Assembly (NCBI RefSeq): GCF_027594865.1
Contig: NZ_CP089391.1
Span: 7,160,501 to 7,224,500, forward strand
Direction of reading: 5' to 3'
Origin: Bradyrhizobium xenonodulans
GTDB lineage: Bacteria > Pseudomonadota > Alphaproteobacteria > Rhizobiales > Xanthobacteraceae
DNA: 64,000 bases
The position numbers and the translations under genes were made by a program. Shown here piece by piece: positions 48,101 through 57,123 of the stretch (positions are counted from its first letter, which is position 1; the number at the start of each line of letters is the position of its first letter). The notes under the pieces were generated by a model that was not told the origin of the DNA, ran no database searches, and was given only the letters and a program-made list of their open reading frames with translations.

Positions 48101-48268
48101 CAGGTCTTTCTCGGTTGCCGGAGTCGTGAGATTGGTGCCAGCATTGCGTTGGACTAGCGGTGAGGGTTGATGGACCGCTAGCAATACCGAGATGTCTGCG
48201 GTCTCAGCCTCATTCTTGATGCAAGCATTGACTGCGGCAGCTTGAGGCCAATAGTTCTTGAGCATCAT
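45164..48268 (-). CDS. dpdH: DpdH, P-loop ATPase
   Basis: A 1034-residue protein. Walker A is GPSGVGKS at 76-83 (PITGPSGVGKSHIIRWLD), and Walker B is LVLLIEDFQAL around residue 325. Long helical C-terminal parts have no motif I recognise. The size and single P-loop recall the large ATPases of BREX-like defence systems, but the name rests on operon position. It is coupled to dpdG and dpdI by 4-base overlaps. Confidence 0.8.
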   Translation of the reverse strand: MMLKNYWPQAAAVNACIKNEAETADISVLLAVHQPSPLVQRNAGTNLTTPATEKDLLDAFLTNDVPGGALIVPITGPSGVGKSHIIRWLDAQLHRSPKSRQLHIIRIPKSASLRTVVELILAPLANDPRYAKPSADLNRAVAEVNVKDAVITFRAHLENALSARRERMIAELREHPNRTHLKALIGHAEKLPRLFSDAALDQHFITNVLTRVVARAIGGRSESDDETLSQFAAEDLMLPREIDLNQAARQVREYYQVQIAIAPAERLKPIVDLLNDAVDPAIANVFQLEQSTGGMTLQDIILAVRKILFEDGKDLVLLIEDFQALAGIQDVLLKVCIQEGEYEGKKVRATMRTAIALTDGYLAFRDTILTRAQREWVIGSHAQSDEQIKAGVIEMIGAYLNAARWGEQELRRLFKQRDSEQSMADWIPVWRDEDLGEEGSEAVPAFGFDAKGVSLFPFNRNAIEQLAERHLSEGARLIFNPRRVINEILRHTLLMRQSYEAGQFPPSDFQDCRPNATIANWIRQSHQAEQTSRRLATLLAVWGGNPVDVAAIGHIPPAVFTTFRLPTPAEIANIPFVPEPPRVKVPGSNPIKPLETERDDWTSPVVPTVDPEMEKWRTRLEAWAVGTQLPQKEANDVRSALFAMMKDALNWPSLRMREPHLRVSWITIPNARGNPQSGRQLKLCDDHLDENGTVRAGILGAVRFAKEKRWTYQGADDDYVASAALVDHLLAQMTPLIVEDAKAEAAALARSLVTQSRIAGLAPPIRPSGADATLAALFAKPEPKERQAFEDNWDKMRDTALGYIGTKSARDVLQSELLERVATFQGSGGKAFAVDIARLLDVIAEDAVPEAVDRLPDEVKAFIRPLGEARLWGQLTQIVAKLRDFRTHINEFLDEKFDKTGFVSDLQEIIRLLSATGSFPSDWRTNLRDFERRLVEFQASPIVDLVTKAATIVDEADREQIPKLLNALGSLDLGLIGRTMEFLASTNTLIAAAEKSVAREEADRSQADPETLCGEITTLLEIVGGSVQTAEAAQ

Positions 48269-49167
48269 TTGCCCTTTTTTGCTTGAATCCGGCGGATATG
48301 CGTCATGCCGCGCCAGGGCCGCTGATCTACACCTGTCAGCATGATGCCCTCCTCGCTGTCGCTCTTCTTCTCAGCTGCAATGAGACCTTCCCGGTCCAAG
48401 CGCTGGATGGCGCGTGAGAATGCAGTCGACAGATGACCCTCGCTCGGGCGCGTCCAGTTCGAGTCCTTTAGTACCTCTTCGATCTTTAACCGGTATGCAC
48501 CGCCGTCCAATACAGGCAGCGCAGTTGCGGCGCGCTCAACAAAAATAGGCGCTGGCAACGATTCGTCTCGTCCGAATATGCTAGGAAGCATGTCACGGAC
48601 AGCATCCGTCGGATCGATCGTAACCTGTGCTCCGCCGCGGGCGAAACCCAGATAAAGCATCCAGGTGCGAAGCCCGTTCCAGCGCGTGTCGTTCTGCAGC
48701 ATGCGCTTGGCGTCATCAGCAACTTGCGTGCTCTCGAGCGTAGCAACCCTTTGGTGAGAACTCGTGTCCAGCGCGTAGACGTCTTGTGCCAAAATCCAGG
48801 AAAGGCCACGACTGAAATCCGCGCTCCTATTTTCTTCGGCCTCCCAGAAGCGAGCGTTGTTGTCGGGCGCAAGAGCTATTTCGCGCGCGACTTTTGGAAG
48901 CCGCGCCTCTGCGATATCGGCGTTCCTGCCGAGCAACGATCGATACGGTTCACGTAGCGCAATGACGCCGTCGTCGACAGCAAACAGCCCAAGTTCGGTC
49001 CACCTCGTTAGCGACTGGCTTAGGTGCTTGGGATCCACCCCATCCAGTTCGGCCCCGCACGCATTGAGGAGCTCGCTTCGAGATTTGGGGCCGAGTCGCA
49101 CCAGCGCGCGCGTCAGAACAATCAAGACGTTGAACAGTCCGTCGCTCGGCATATTAAGTATGCTCAC
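48265..49167 (-). CDS. dpdG: DpdG
   Basis: A 300-residue protein. The N-terminal LSQSLTRWTELGLFAVDDG and a later LDREGLIAAEKKSD resemble the recognition helix and wing of winged-helix domains, but I cannot assign a family. It is named by position between dpdF and dpdH, with 4-base overlaps at both ends. In Salmonella dpdG takes part in restriction. Confidence 0.7.
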   Translation of the reverse strand: MSILNMPSDGLFNVLIVLTRALVRLGPKSRSELLNACGAELDGVDPKHLSQSLTRWTELGLFAVDDGVIALREPYRSLLGRNADIAEARLPKVAREIALAPDNNARFWEAEENRSADFSRGLSWILAQDVYALDTSSHQRVATLESTQVADDAKRMLQNDTRWNGLRTWMLYLGFARGGAQVTIDPTDAVRDMLPSIFGRDESLPAPIFVERAATALPVLDGGAYRLKIEEVLKDSNWTRPSEGHLSTAFSRAIQRLDREGLIAAEKKSDSEEGIMLTGVDQRPWRGMTHIRRIQAKKGK

Positions 49168-51731
49168 GTTCGCGCCCCTAGCTTGAATTGGTCCAAAGAA
49201 ATGACATTGGTGCCGGTCTCAGCAAGTTTGCGACTGGCGTGTAAGGGATCTGGCGTAGACGCGGGCGCCAATATGACATGCAATGGCCGATCAAGGAGAA
49301 GGATGTGCGGCGGAACTGAGCCGCCGCACAAGAGGGTTGCGCGTGGAACCCCATACGAGGATGGGCGAGAGGCTTCCTCCTCGATCGACTGCATGAACAG
49401 CATTCCATCGCTGGCTCTTGTGTGGAGCGATCCAAGTTCAGGGGTGCCTGTTCTGAAAGCGTCGGGTGCGGCGATCTCGCGGACTCCGAAAGTCGCAACG
49501 AGATCGCCGAGGATTTTGACCATCGACGATGAATCCATAGGTTCTGGGACCGTCAGAATAACAGGCGCAGCAATATTGAGGTGTGGGAATTGCTCGCGGA
49601 AAAAACCGATGTCGCAAGGCCCGACTCTTTCGATGCCATAAGCCAACGGCTCCGTGTAATTTAGATCCTTTCTTCCCACTTCGCGGTGCACTGGGCATCC
49701 ACCACAAGCCGTAGAAACGATCAGAGTTCGCCCCGGCGTATGGTTGCGATAAAGCTGGTCGAGCAGATGCGATATTTCGATCTTGCCGCCAAGCAGATCG
49801 TCGAGAAGTTTGCGGTTCAGAGCGGCTGCATCGAATGAGCGAGAGCGTTCATCACGAATTTGCTGATCAAAGACCGACTTGTTGCGGTGACCCGACTTTA
49901 GCACGCTCACGACTGTTTGCCTGAAGTATCGCGCCCAATGTTCCTCATTGCGGAGGTCAAAGGCGGCCTCGGTCTCATCTTCAGCGCGGGATATCATCTC
50001 GGGCGGGCGCGATTCCAACTCGATCATCTTAGCCCTCGCCATCATGATCAAGGTTCGCATATTCCAGGAGGCATTGTAGTCCGATTGCTGGCGCAGTTTT
50101 GGAGGCACGACATCGAGATCAAGCTCCAGGAGACTGCCCATGGCGTCGAGGCGTTTGGCGTGAGCGAACATCGTCGACCATCGTTCGAATGCCAACTCCT
50201 CACTGATCAGAGCGGGAGCGCTCAAATGGTCTGCTATCTCCCGGTCAGCTTCTGAACAAAGCAGGATGGATGCCGATGGCCGGCCGTCGCGCCCACCGCG
50301 GCCCACTTCTTGGTAAAAACGGTCGACGGTTTCGGGCACGGCGGCATGGATGATCGTGCGCACGTCGCGCTTGTCGATGCCCACGCCAAATGCAGAAGTA
50401 GCGACGATCCCGTCGATTGCGTTGCGTGACCACTGATCGATGATTTGCCGGCGGTCGGTGTCGCCGGTCTCGCCATGAAAGCATTCGGTCCGCGAAAAAC
50501 CTTCACGTCGCAGAATCGTCAGCCACCGACGCGCATCGTCGCGCTTGGTCACGTAGAGAATGAAAGGACGTGGTGCGTGACGGATTGCCTCAAGGACCTT
50601 GCGGTCCTTGATCGCATCGACATTCTCGCGGTGGACCCAATATTGCGGCTCGGGACGCAAATGAATGGAGGCCACCATCTGGATCGTGTGAGACGGGCCG
50701 AACAGCGCGTCAATGGTCTCAACGGTGTCGGGGGTCAGCGTAGCCGACATGAGGATAGTTCGGAAGCCGGGACCCTCGCAGGCACTCAGCAAGCCGCGCC
50801 GGACGCCTGCAAGCATCTGGAAGGCGGGCCGGAAGCCGTCGCCCCACTGGCTCACGAGATGAGCTTCGTCCAAGACGAGGTAGGAAAGCAGTCCGTCTCT
50901 CGCGGCATCGTAGAGCGCAGGAAGCAGCGCGCCTGTCATAGCCTCTGGTGAGCAATAAAGAATGCCCTGCCGACCCTCGCGGATTGCCGATTTGATGCTC
51001 AAACGCGCGTCGGGAGTGAGATTGGCATGCCAAGCAAGCGCGGGAATCTCACCTCGGGGATGGCGCGCCCTAAGCAGTTCGGCCATCTGACGCGCTTGAT
51101 CGAGAACAAGCGCTGTGGTCGGCACGACGCAAATGGTCAGGCCGCCTTCAAGGCCGCGAACGAGCACTGGGGCCTGTGCAACTAAGCTTTTTCCCGATCC
51201 TGTCGGCAGTGAGACGATGAGCGTCTCGCCAGAAGGCAGCAGGAAGGCGCTACGCACCGCTTCGCGCTGACCTGGTGAGACGTATGTTCCAAATCCACTC
51301 GCTTCGGCGAGAAACGGGTCGATCGGCCTTCGCCAATCGAGCCGCACGTCGCCCTCGCCGAAAGCGTCCTCGAACAATGGGGTGTCAGTCTCAGCCATCC
51401 AAGCGGGTGACCAAGGCAGCGCTTCGATTAAGAACTGGCCGGTTGCGACGGCTTGCGCACGAATTCCGAATTCTGCCCAGCGATCGCGGCTCGGCCATTC
51501 GCCAGTCGAAGGGACGCGTAGCCTAGCCATGGTCATCGTCTGGATCGAGTGGCGGCGCAGCACATGCCGGAGCAGCGGCATGAGGTCCCCCATCTGAATT
51601 CGCTCGCCGTCAGAGATCGCACGCACGAGTATCTGGCGAATGCGATCGAACACCCCGTCCGAACCTACGGCGGGCATGGCTCGGGATGGCCAAGCGGCGA
51701 GGATATCGTAGAGCGTATCAAAGGTGAGCAT
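49164..51731 (-). CDS. dpdF: DpdF, RecQ-like DEAH helicase
   Basis: About 855 residues. Walker A is PTGSGKS near 176-182 (IVSLPTGSGKSLVAQ), and the DEAH box is in LVLDEAHLVSQWGDGFRP, the RecQ form. The C-terminal motor has TSAFGVGIDKRDVRTIIHAAVP and QEVGRGGRDGR. A Cys cluster near the end (TACGGCPVHREVG) may bind zinc. I chose the ATG at 51731 (MLTFDTLYD), which overlaps the dpdE stop by 14 bases. Upstream starts at 51749 and 51803 would overlap more and lack a clear ribosome site. Confidence 0.87.
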   Translation of the reverse strand: MLTFDTLYDILAAWPSRAMPAVGSDGVFDRIRQILVRAISDGERIQMGDLMPLLRHVLRRHSIQTMTMARLRVPSTGEWPSRDRWAEFGIRAQAVATGQFLIEALPWSPAWMAETDTPLFEDAFGEGDVRLDWRRPIDPFLAEASGFGTYVSPGQREAVRSAFLLPSGETLIVSLPTGSGKSLVAQAPVLVRGLEGGLTICVVPTTALVLDQARQMAELLRARHPRGEIPALAWHANLTPDARLSIKSAIREGRQGILYCSPEAMTGALLPALYDAARDGLLSYLVLDEAHLVSQWGDGFRPAFQMLAGVRRGLLSACEGPGFRTILMSATLTPDTVETIDALFGPSHTIQMVASIHLRPEPQYWVHRENVDAIKDRKVLEAIRHAPRPFILYVTKRDDARRWLTILRREGFSRTECFHGETGDTDRRQIIDQWSRNAIDGIVATSAFGVGIDKRDVRTIIHAAVPETVDRFYQEVGRGGRDGRPSASILLCSEADREIADHLSAPALISEELAFERWSTMFAHAKRLDAMGSLLELDLDVVPPKLRQQSDYNASWNMRTLIMMARAKMIELESRPPEMISRAEDETEAAFDLRNEEHWARYFRQTVVSVLKSGHRNKSVFDQQIRDERSRSFDAAALNRKLLDDLLGGKIEISHLLDQLYRNHTPGRTLIVSTACGGCPVHREVGRKDLNYTEPLAYGIERVGPCDIGFFREQFPHLNIAAPVILTVPEPMDSSSMVKILGDLVATFGVREIAAPDAFRTGTPELGSLHTRASDGMLFMQSIEEEASRPSSYGVPRATLLCGGSVPPHILLLDRPLHVILAPASTPDPLHASRKLAETGTNVISLDQFKLGART

Positions 51732-54700
51732 TGGACTCACGTGCGGCATCAAGGACGGCGCTGGCTGCCCTGTCACCTGAAAGGAAACAGGCAAGAATTG
51801 CATCGACGCGAATACTTGGTTCGCGGATGCCGCCGATCAGGCTTTGCGAAAGCGATCGTTCGAGCGTCCATTCGAAGCTGTCCGCGGTGCTGTCGCCTCG
51901 TTCGGCACGGACGCGCAGTTGACCGAGGCGGCCCCGGTCGACCTCCATGGCATTGCCAACGGCGATGTCGAGACTCTCGGTAAGAGACGGAAGGCCCCGC
52001 AAATAGGCCTCCGCGCATACGCGAGCCTTGGCGCATAGGTCGGCCCAGTGCTCCAGTTGCGGTACGTCGAGCTTGCCCATCTGTCGCCAACGCGTGGAAT
52101 TAAGGTTGAAGTCGCGTTCGCCCTTTTTATCGACCTCGGGGCGATAGGCTAAACCAAGTCGCTCAAGCGTCGCCACATCCTGAACGGGGTTAAGCTCTTG
52201 ATCAAGCCAGACGGTTTGAAAGAAGGGTGGGAGAAGCATGTCTCCGCGACGAACGATGGAAGCAGTGGAGGCATCCGTCAGCCGATCTGCATCAGCGAGA
52301 ACATTGCATGATCCTTCAACATCGGCCTCCACAATGAAGTCGAACCGAAAGAAGAGGTCGGCGATTCCGGAGCTCCGGTAGTCCGACATCTGCCGCCAAA
52401 GGCCAGTCGAGCGGCCACGATCGTCCGCTTGCGCCACCTCCCACATCCCAGTGAAGAAAGGGTCCCCATAGCGCAGCAGGCGCGTGGCGACCGCACGACC
52501 CTGCCGACTAAGCGCCGTTCTCCTGCGATAGGTAAATGGTACCGTCCGCACCATGCGGGCGAGATGCGCAGCTGGCGAGACATCTATGGAAGACTGACAG
52601 CTTTCATAGAACGTCTCGAGCGGAACGAGTGTGTGGCGATTCGACGTAAGGTACCGATAGCGGAAGAGCTCGACACCTTTGCCCTCTGTAGGTTCTGGTA
52701 TTCGAGCAAACTGCAGCGTCCCCTCAATCCAAGACGAGGCATCACCCTCGATCGCCTGCCAATTATCGTCGACGTCGGTCAGCGTTTCCAACATGCCACT
52801 TGGTGGAGTACCAAGCGCATCCAGAGCGTCTTGTTCATCGATATTGCGAATCTCGCGCTCGATGACACCGTCTTTGCCAGCACTTTGCGCCGTGAGATCC
52901 ACGAGTGTTTCTGTACCTTCGGCGAAAAGCGATCCCGCGAGGCAACGAGTCGTGTCTTCGATAAGATATTGCAGGCTCGCGACAGAGCGGTCGAAGACGT
53001 GCAGGCCGGCATTGAGATAGTCAATCCAGGCCCCCTCGATTGGATTGTCACAGCAGTTCAGAACGATCGACATGACCGCATCACCTGAACCGTAGCGATC
53101 GGCGCGGCCAAGCCGTTGCTCGATCCGGTTAGGATTCAGAGGCAAATCGTAATGAACGACGATCTTGCGACCACCTTGGAGGTTGAGCCCCTCTTCAGCG
53201 CGATGATCGGCGACTAGAATTGGACGGCTCGGATCAAGATTGAAGGCCAGCCAGTTATCGTCTCCCGGATCGTGGCGATCGACCACGACTTTCAACCGAT
53301 TTGCCAATGCCAGAGCGAGTGCATCAGCGGTGCTTGCGTCCGAACAGAAAATGACAAATTGCTGTCTCGGCGCGAGAAGCGCTTGCAACTTCTCCACCAG
53401 TGCCGAGGTGCGCGCCTCAAAATAGTCGTCGCTTCCTAAGCGCAACAGGACTCGTCCAAAGAGATCGGGTCGGGAGGTGATGTGCGCGTCTCCCCTAAGC
53501 GATTCGACTGCGCCCCTGCTGTTCTGGGCATACTCAAGTATTTGATTGAGGATTCCACTGAAGACGCGCACCCGATTCCCGCTGACCAAATCGTTCTCGG
53601 CGCCGTCTGCGCTCCTCACTTCTCCGATGCGCCAGTCTTCGAATGCTTCGAACAACCGATTCACTTCGGAAGACGCATAGTTCACGATCGTCAAACCCGA
53701 GCGATCAGGCGTTAACCCGGCAACGCTGCGGCGCCTATGCCGCAGAATTCGTCGATGAAGGCGATACGCCTCGCTGAGATGAGCCCTGACCCGGCCTATG
53801 GCCTCGATCAAGGCGGGATCATCCTCGGCAGGCATCTTATCGCTGATCGCGCGGAGAACTCGCGATTGCTCCTGCAGCAACGTGTCCTCGGGAAACATCT
53901 CCGCCAAACAATCGAGCGGGTGATCAAGATAAAGCACGTTCTCGGGTGTGAGACCCGCGACGATGCCGGCGAGCGCCTGCCGATTTTCGACCCGAAGCCG
54001 AAATCCCCCCTGATCGGTTAGCTTGTAAGTGTCGGGATCCAGGAGATGAAGCATCTCAAGAAAGCCGCGCTCATTATGGAGCGCTGGTGTGGCCGAGAGC
54101 AGGAGAACACGTTCGATCTTCGGGGCCGCGGCAGCAATGTCGTCATACAGGCCACCCAGATCAATCGTTGGACGATGGCCGGTCAGGTGATGAGCCTCAT
54201 CGATGACTAGCATGGCGGCCTTGCCAAGAAGAGGCTGTATTCTGTCCCTCTCGTTGAACCCCAAGACATGTATTGTTCTGCCGAGAAAGCCCCCTAGGAA
54301 GAACTTCGACTGGAGTTCTGATCGCCATTGCGGAACGAGCGCTTCGGGCACGATCACCAGAACCAGCGTGAGGTCGCCTGAATCTAGGATGCACTGACGG
54401 ATCAAAATCCCCGCTTCGACCGTCTTGCCGAGGCCGACCTCGTCAGCAAGTAGGTATCGCTGTACCGGATCTTGCAAAATGCGCCGGACCACTTCGATCT
54501 GATGTGCTTCAAGCTCCACGGAGGACGAGGCCAGCGCCGACATCCCCATAGCAGTTGCGCGCTGAGCGATCGCGGTCCGGACAAACCTTCTCCGGCCTTC
54601 GACAAACCTCGGCGTTTCGCTGATCTTGGCGCCGAGAAATGCCGTCGGGTCCTCGATCGCACGGCGACACCGCACGAAGACGTCCGAGACCTTGAGATAT

Positions 54701-54975
54701 CTGGAAACGCCATTGGGGAATCGGATAAATTGCTTGTCGCCATGATCGTCGAGAAGGCGGCCGATCTCCCAAGCACCCAACACGTCATTGAAATGGTAAA
54801 TGCGAGTCTGCTCGGGTAGGGTCACGGCTTCAATAGCGCCGACCTCCAAGTCGAGGACGATCGGCTTAGAGACTGGAGCATCAAAATACTCGACGGAGCA
54901 ACGTTGCCCGTTGGTACTAAGCTTTTTTCCGATGCCGAGAGATGCCCCCTCGCCCTCCCTAACACGTACGAACAC
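51718..54975 (-). CDS. dpdE: DpdE, SNF2/HepA-type helicase
   Basis: A 1085-residue SNF2-like motor and the first gene of the eight-gene operon. Walker A is DEVGLGKT at 178-185 (YLLADEVGLGKTVEAGIL), and the DEAH box is at 259-262 (LVIDEAHHLTG). The second motor lobe has RPILVADHRAEEGLNLQGGRKIVVHYDLPLNPNRIEQRLGRADRYG. SNF2/HepA enzymes slide along double-stranded DNA, and here it may sense lack of modification. About 280 bases upstream (54976-55256) have no gene and must hold the operon promoter. Confidence 0.88.
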   Translation of the reverse strand: MFVRVREGEGASLGIGKKLSTNGQRCSVEYFDAPVSKPIVLDLEVGAIEAVTLPEQTRIYHFNDVLGAWEIGRLLDDHGDKQFIRFPNGVSRYLKVSDVFVRCRRAIEDPTAFLGAKISETPRFVEGRRRFVRTAIAQRATAMGMSALASSSVELEAHQIEVVRRILQDPVQRYLLADEVGLGKTVEAGILIRQCILDSGDLTLVLVIVPEALVPQWRSELQSKFFLGGFLGRTIHVLGFNERDRIQPLLGKAAMLVIDEAHHLTGHRPTIDLGGLYDDIAAAAPKIERVLLLSATPALHNERGFLEMLHLLDPDTYKLTDQGGFRLRVENRQALAGIVAGLTPENVLYLDHPLDCLAEMFPEDTLLQEQSRVLRAISDKMPAEDDPALIEAIGRVRAHLSEAYRLHRRILRHRRRSVAGLTPDRSGLTIVNYASSEVNRLFEAFEDWRIGEVRSADGAENDLVSGNRVRVFSGILNQILEYAQNSRGAVESLRGDAHITSRPDLFGRVLLRLGSDDYFEARTSALVEKLQALLAPRQQFVIFCSDASTADALALALANRLKVVVDRHDPGDDNWLAFNLDPSRPILVADHRAEEGLNLQGGRKIVVHYDLPLNPNRIEQRLGRADRYGSGDAVMSIVLNCCDNPIEGAWIDYLNAGLHVFDRSVASLQYLIEDTTRCLAGSLFAEGTETLVDLTAQSAGKDGVIEREIRNIDEQDALDALGTPPSGMLETLTDVDDNWQAIEGDASSWIEGTLQFARIPEPTEGKGVELFRYRYLTSNRHTLVPLETFYESCQSSIDVSPAAHLARMVRTVPFTYRRRTALSRQGRAVATRLLRYGDPFFTGMWEVAQADDRGRSTGLWRQMSDYRSSGIADLFFRFDFIVEADVEGSCNVLADADRLTDASTASIVRRGDMLLPPFFQTVWLDQELNPVQDVATLERLGLAYRPEVDKKGERDFNLNSTRWRQMGKLDVPQLEHWADLCAKARVCAEAYLRGLPSLTESLDIAVGNAMEVDRGRLGQLRVRAERGDSTADSFEWTLERSLSQSLIGGIREPSIRVDAILACFLSGDRAASAVLDAARESNAHL

Positions 54976-55256
54976 AATTCCTCCGTGCGCTGCGTATCCT
55001 TTTGTTTCTTATACGCGAGTCGAAGGCCTAAGCCAGTCCAGCAAAAGTCGTAAGTCTGCCAATATAGGTCCGGATTTGGCAGCCAGTTGCAAGCAACTGG
55101 GCAAAGTCCCGGCGTCCCGGTGGCGACGCACCGATCTGGGAGCACGCGGATCCGCCGACATGTCTCAACGGGGCACGTGGACGAGTTGAGTGACCTTCAC
55201 CCGATAGACGCCCCGATGCTTTGCGGCTGGACAGACCTGTTCCGGCCGAGTGCTGC

Positions 55257-55541
55257 TTATGCGCGAACGGTCCTGCTCGTCTTAAAGCGCACGCCCACTT
55301 CCGTGCCTGCTAACCGGACCAACTCACACCGGCGGAAGACCGGTCCCGTCATTGAAAACAACAAGAAAAACTCTCGCGTCTTGAGGACGTCTGGCGATTC
55401 CTCCATGCTGAGGCGTGCCCCTGTTTCAGAAATGTCGAGGATAATGCAGTCCCGCCGCCACGCGCCATCAGAGCCCACCAGTGTCGCCCTGTATTCACGT
55501 TCAAAGCGAACGCGCTTAGCTTTTCTCTTGTCCCAACTCAT
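55257..55541 (-). CDS. PilZ domain protein
   Basis: About 94 residues. It has the c-di-GMP-binding pattern of PilZ domains: the basic stretch RKAKRVRFEREYRATL (RxxxR) and the later DISETGARL (DxSxxG). I use the ATG at 55541 (MSWDKRKAK); an ATG at 55595 would add 18 residues of no clear character. It stands alone between the Dpd island and the tRNA gene and is probably part of the host backbone, sensing cyclic-di-GMP. Confidence 0.8.
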   Translation of the reverse strand: MSWDKRKAKRVRFEREYRATLVGSDGAWRRDCIILDISETGARLSMEESPDVLKTREFFLLFSMTGPVFRRCELVRLAGTEVGVRFKTSRTVRA

Positions 55542-56032
55542 CGGCCGAACGCCGATCAGCGGCGCCTTCAAAATGCAATCTAAGAAATTGGGCAATTTAT
55601 CAGAGCAAAATGGCTCTCAAGTACAAGCACACGAACCAACGGTGTCGAAACCTCGCCGGAAATAAACGGCACGGTCAAAACGTTACTGCGATCATACCGG
55701 CCGTAGCTAACGCTTTTCCGTCGAATTATCGCACTTCGCCGAAGATTTTCTGCATCCCGTCGCATGGAAACGCGATGATCTTGACATGCCGTCATTCATC
55801 TCTGAGGACAACAGCGTCACTGCCATGTCCATTGATGATCACAAATGAGATGGCTTCCAAGCCAGAGTCCCGACGCCGAAACTGCGTCGTCCGATCCCAG
55901 GTCAGACTGAAGATCGGACTGTTCGGCGAGCGGGACTTCAAAAATTTTGCCTTCTGGGTTGCCGAGATACCGGCCGGCCTGTAAACGCTCCACGCACACC
56001 GTCAGCCGCCTTCTAGCGGTGGCCCGCGGCGG
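55542..56032. other. Intergenic region between PilZ gene and tRNA
   Basis: About 490 bases. Short open frames occur on both strands but none has a start signal or family signature. I see no attachment repeat. Confidence 0.4.
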
Positions 56033-56116
56033 GGGCCTGTAGCTCAATGGTTAGAGCAGGCCGCTCATAAGCTCATAACGGTCTGGTTGCAGGTTCGAGT
56101 CCTGCCGGGCCCACCA
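56033..56116 (+). tRNA. tRNA-Ile2(CAU)-like gene with 8-nt duplication in the anticodon arm
   Basis: The acceptor arms (GGGCCTG and CGGGCCC, then ACCA), D arm (GCTC...GAGC) and T arm (GCAGG TTCGAGT CCTGC) are canonical. The anticodon stem GGCCG/CGGTC should enclose a 7-nt loop CTCATAA, but GCTCATAA is present twice in tandem (56063-56070 and 56071-56078), giving an 84-nt gene with a 15-nt loop. The anticodon CAU and the overall sequence resemble tRNA-Ile2, whose C34 becomes lysidine, more than elongator Met. It may be a pseudogene. A sequencing artefact is possible. Confidence 0.75.
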
Positions 56117-57123
56117 ATGAAATGGGTTATTATTTATTACTTTCACAATATCTGCGTTGTCGCGTCGGACTACCGCCACCGCTACCGCCTCAGGTACGCG
56201 TCGTATTTGTTCGCATCTCGTTCGTGCAACCTGGAGCCGTAAGGTCGTAACCGGAATGCCCTGTATGACTGCGCGAGAACAAAGGGGCCGTCAACTTCTT
56301 TGCGGATATCCCTGCGCGAGTCCGGCTCCCGCCGCGACCAGGGCGCCATTCCAACCGGCGCGATCCTGCTTAAACGAGATAGACGGCGGATACTGGCCGC
56401 GCGGCAATCAGGATGGAAGCGGCTTCCCACCCAGATTGTCGCGCTATAGGATACGCCGATTAGGATCAAACTAACGACCGACGCGGCATTCGATCGCCGT
56501 AGCAGGGGTTGTCGTCGACCCGTCCTCAAGCTCCGTCGCGGCGCATCTTCGGTACCGGGTGATCAAACCCATTCTCATGGTGCTGAAGAGCCGACTTGGC
56601 GTCGGGATAGACCTTGTTCATGAATGACTCACCTGATGGCCGACCGGAATTGATTATCAATGATAGCTGCAGACCCGATCGAGGTAGTACAGCGCTCAGG
56701 CGACCACACTGCCATCGAAGTCCTGGCTGTCCCTGGTGCAAAACACATCAAGCGTGTTGTGGCGCTCCAAGGTCGATCCGCATCCGTAGATACGCCATGG
56801 GTCAGCGCGTCGGCGTCAAATGAAGGCCAAGGCGAGCAGGCTCGAGCAGAGCACCGCGAGACCGGCCGCCATCAACGCCAGAAGGCTACCGCTCACAAGA
56901 TCACAATGGGGCATGAGGCATCCTCCATTGGACCGGCATCCTGAAGAAAGCAACTACTCACCGCCTCGGGCCGCCGATCAACGGATGAATGATTTAGTCA
57001 AATTGGACGCATTATTCCTGCTGTTTCCGCCCAACACCGCACATTTCAAGCAGATTTAGCGTCGGAGCCGACGTATTGCTGCGACATGGCCTGCTGGTAG
57101 GCGTTTTGGCGAGCGACTCTGGC
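56117..57123. other. Intergenic region with a small CoA-transferase remnant
   Basis: About 1 kb. The only recognisable item is a short CoA-transferase-like start (56526-56621, listed separately). The rest is unassigned. Confidence 0.4.
56526..56621 (-). pseudogene. Remnant of 3-oxoacid CoA-transferase subunit A start
   Basis: From the ATG at 56621 the frame reads MNKVYPDAKSALQ, matching the first 13 residues of succinyl-CoA:3-ketoacid CoA-transferase subunit A, then loses similarity and stops. BKACE reactions release acetoacetate, which that enzyme would use, so a lost link to the pathway is conceivable. Confidence 0.35.

Noticed and set aside
56033..56116. Elongator tRNA-Met instead of tRNA-Ile2
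   Set aside because: The anticodon is also CAU, but the D-arm and acceptor sequence resemble tRNA-Ile2 of other bacteria more closely. The identity remains to be confirmed.
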